Assembly: GCA_002293455.1 (NCBI GenBank)
Contig: DBDH01000055.1
Span: forward strand, 10,464-16,980
Source: Treponema sp. UBA937
GTDB taxonomy: Bacteria; Spirochaetota; Spirochaetia; Treponematales; Breznakiellaceae
Direction of reading: 5' to 3'
Length of the DNA stretch: 6,517 bases
Under the pieces are notes generated by a model, which saw only the letters and a program-made list of their open reading frames with translations, made no database searches and had not been told where the DNA came from. Below are positions 5,443 to 6,517 of the stretch, one piece after another. The stretch's first letter is position 1; every line of letters starts with the position of its first letter. A program made the translations under genes and the position numbers.

Positions 5443-5492
5443 CTGTAAATCTGTTGGCTCAGCCTTCGAAGGTCCGAATCCTTCTCTCCCCA
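5443..5492 (+). tRNA. 3' fragment of tRNA-Tyr (anticodon GTA), not a complete tRNA
   Basis: From C5443 the sequence is tRNA-Tyr: anticodon loop CTGTAAA with GTA at 5445-5447, 3' anticodon strand TCTGT, a long variable arm as in class II tRNA-Tyr, T stem GAAGG (5468-5472) and CCTTC (5480-5484) around loop TCCGAAT, acceptor strand TCTCCCC (5485-5491) and discriminator A5492. CCA is not encoded. Upstream, the bases before the anticodon loop (CTGCC) do not pair with TCTGT, and there is no D arm. A GGGAG at 5430-5434 could pair with CTCCC by chance. The fragment is therefore not expected to work as a tRNA. Confidence 0.8.
5443..5492. other. Attachment-site end of the integrated element (att core within tRNA-Tyr)
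   Basis: Tyrosine integrases often use tRNA genes with crossover in the anticodon loop; the element carries the 3' part of the tRNA so that a whole gene is rebuilt at the other end. Here the tRNA identity starts exactly at the anticodon loop, phage-type genes lie to the left, and the native tRNA terminator and a metabolic gene lie to the right. The intact tRNA-Tyr and integrase are expected left of the window. The true core may be shorter than the 50 bases shown. Confidence 0.65.
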
Positions 5493-5493
5493 T

Positions 5494-5554
5494 AACCTGC
5501 TAGTTCTTTATCTTACAACATTGTTGGTAAAGAATTAGCAGGTTTCTTTTTTTT
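5494..5554 (+). terminator. Rho-independent terminator of the tRNA-Tyr locus
   Basis: AACCTGCTAGTTCTTTA (5494-5510) pairs with TAAAGAATTAGCAGGTT (5528-5544) over 17 bp with one G-U pair. The 17-base loop contains a small inner CAAC/GTTG stem. Eight T follow at 5547-5554. It begins 2 bases after the tRNA 3' end, so it is the original chromosomal terminator of the tRNA transcript. The stem is partly symmetrical and could also stop reading from the right, though without an equally good T-run. Confidence 0.9.
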
Positions 5555-5677
5555 CAGGAAAGCTGTTTTTCTTCACATTGTATAATATGCTGCAAATAAG
5601 AGTAGATTATAAATATCCTTGTGTTTGCCGGGATTCAATTAATGCTAAAAATACCGTAGAACAGAGAGGCGGGTAGG

Positions 5678-5766
5678 GAAGGATGTAACACCTATACGTG
5701 TACATTCACTCTTGAATGAAGAACCCAGAAGCAAACTTCTGGGTACAAACCACAATTACATCCTTC
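5678..5766. repeat. Nested inverted repeats between tRNA-Tyr and the paaK-like gene
   Basis: GAAGGATGTAA (5678-5688) and TTACATCCTTC (5756-5766) form an 11-bp outer stem. Inside it ACCCAGAAG (5723-5731) and CTTCTGGGT (5736-5744) form a 9-bp hairpin with loop CAAA. No T-run follows on either strand, so it is not a typical terminator for the minus-strand gene ending at 5828. It could be a small intergenic repeat (MITE- or REP-like) or a 3' structure of the paaK transcript. Confidence 0.5.
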
Positions 5767-5827
5767 ACATGACAGAGCAAAATCAGGAATAATATAAGAT
5801 TCTCCGCTTTTTCTTCCCGTTCTTTTG

Positions 5828-6517
5828 TCAAATATTTCGCTTATCGATAACCCTCTTGGATTTTCCCATGCTCCGTTCGATGGATTTCGGTTCCACAAGT
5901 TTAATCTTCATGGAAATACCCAGTTTGGATTTCATGACATTCTCGATGTTTTTCCGCAGCTCCTCAAGGCCCCGCGTTTCATCGCTGAACAGTTCCTTCT
6001 TGACTTCAACGTGAAGTTCCACTTCATCAAGGTGATTAGCCCCGCGGTCTACAACGATCACGTAATGCGGATCCGTACCTTCAATGTCGATGAGGGCGTG
6101 TTCGATCTGGCTGGGGAATACGTTTACCCCGCGGATGATAAGCATGTCGTCGGTGCGGCCGAAAAGGCGGTGCATTTTCACCGTGGTTCTTCCGCAGGAA
6201 CATTTTTCACGGCTGAAGCAGGTTACATCCCTCGTGCGGTAACGGATGAGCGGTGTTCCTTCCTTTACAAGCGTGGTAAACACGAGTTCGCCTTTTTCGC
6301 CGTCAGGGAGCGGAACGCCCGTTTCAGGATCGATAATTTCCGGATAGAAAAGATCTTCGTTTACATGAAGGCCGTTTTTGGCTTCGCATTCAAAGGCAAC
6401 TCCCGGTCCGGTGATTTCCGTCAAACCGTAAATATCAAAAGCATTGATGCCGTAGCGTTCTTCAATTTCCAGGCGCATGTTCTGGCTCCAGGGTTCGGCG
6501 CCGAAACATCCGGCTTT
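5828..6517 (-). CDS. paaK: Phenylacetate-CoA ligase family protein, C-terminal half (5' end outside window)
   Basis: The minus-strand frame is open to the right edge, so 229 residues of a protein usually near 430 are visible; the internal ATG at 6476-6478 is not the start. Counting from the first visible residue, the ANL-family signature YGLTE is at 30-34, YRTRD at 93-97 and the hinge GRTDD at 120-124. Cys44, His51 and the CSC pair (106, 108) match the zinc-binding ligands of this subfamily. The C-terminal AMP-binding domain ends with GKSKRV, holding the likely catalytic lysine. The family activates an aryl acid, such as phenylacetate or a related indole or aryl acid, with ATP to its CoA thioester in the cytoplasm. 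In anaerobes it is often paired with indolepyruvate or aryl-pyruvate oxidoreductase, but no partner is visible here, so the substrate is open. The gene lies outside the element and converges on it. Confidence 0.88.
   Translation of the reverse strand, partial: KAGCFGAEPWSQNMRLEIEERYGINAFDIYGLTEITGPGVAFECEAKNGLHVNEDLFYPEIIDPETGVPLPDGEKGELVFTTLVKEGTPLIRYRTRDVTCFSREKCSCGRTTVKMHRLFGRTDDMLIIRGVNVFPSQIEHALIDIEGTDPHYVIVVDRGANHLDEVELHVEVKKELFSDETRGLEELRKNIENVMKSKLGISMKIKLVEPKSIERSMGKSKRVIDKRNI

Noticed and set aside
5581..5586. TATAAT as a + strand promoter after the tRNA terminator
   Set aside because: No matching -35 and no + strand gene downstream.

Overview
The window looks like the right-hand end of an integrated prophage or phage-like element and the chromosome next to it. 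The host appears to be an anaerobic, fermentative bacterium. The chromosomal gene is a phenylacetate-CoA-ligase-type enzyme of the kind common in Bacillota (Clostridia, Negativicutes), Bacteroidota and Spirochaetota. I cannot place the host more precisely. The tRNA-Tyr 3' end in the window does not encode CCA.

Layout, left to right. Positions 2-787 are the C-terminal part of a protein made largely of eleven 20-residue repeats. An overlapping or closely packed set of + strand genes follows: a 97-residue beta-rich protein typical of phage structural modules (797-1090), a possible 17-codon leader ORF (1148-1201), a 111-residue protein of unknown function (1198-1533), and an SF3 helicase of the phage/plasmid primase P4 C-terminal type (1533-2933). 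The last three are joined by ATGA and TAATG overlaps, so they are probably translationally coupled. This block is bracketed on both sides by short AGCAATGAG-type repeat tracts.

At 3093-3643 lies a monocistronic gene with its own sigma-70-like promoter. Its product ends in a segment that I recognise as the Trypco1 (CU044_2847-like) domain, a family linked to trypsin-like proteases in predicted bacterial conflict systems. From about 3650 to 5440 I see no convincing protein gene. This stretch holds an inverted repeat, a cluster of ATGTAT-type repeats next to a very AT-rich tract (a possible origin or operator region), and then about 1 kb of much higher GC content with many long perfect helices. 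These include 17-bp, 15/16-bp, 13-bp and 11-bp helices, a long-range 10-bp helix, a candidate pseudoknot and a UACG tetraloop hairpin. I interpret it as a giant structured non-coding RNA, similar in setting and style to the GOLLD and ROOL RNAs of prophages, but I cannot assign it to either class by eye. It contains four runs of six G.

The element ends at a 3' fragment of tRNA-Tyr (5443-5492) whose identity begins in the anticodon loop, as expected for an attachment site. The tRNA's own long terminator follows (5494-5554). To the right are an intergenic hairpin element (5678-5766) and the C-terminal half of a paaK-like gene on the minus strand (5828-6517, cut by the window edge).

How the parts may work together (inference): the helicase gene, the repeat/AT-rich region and the att site are the replication and integration parts of the element. 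The Trypco1 gene and the large RNA sit in the zone next to the attachment site, where prophages often carry accessory cargo.
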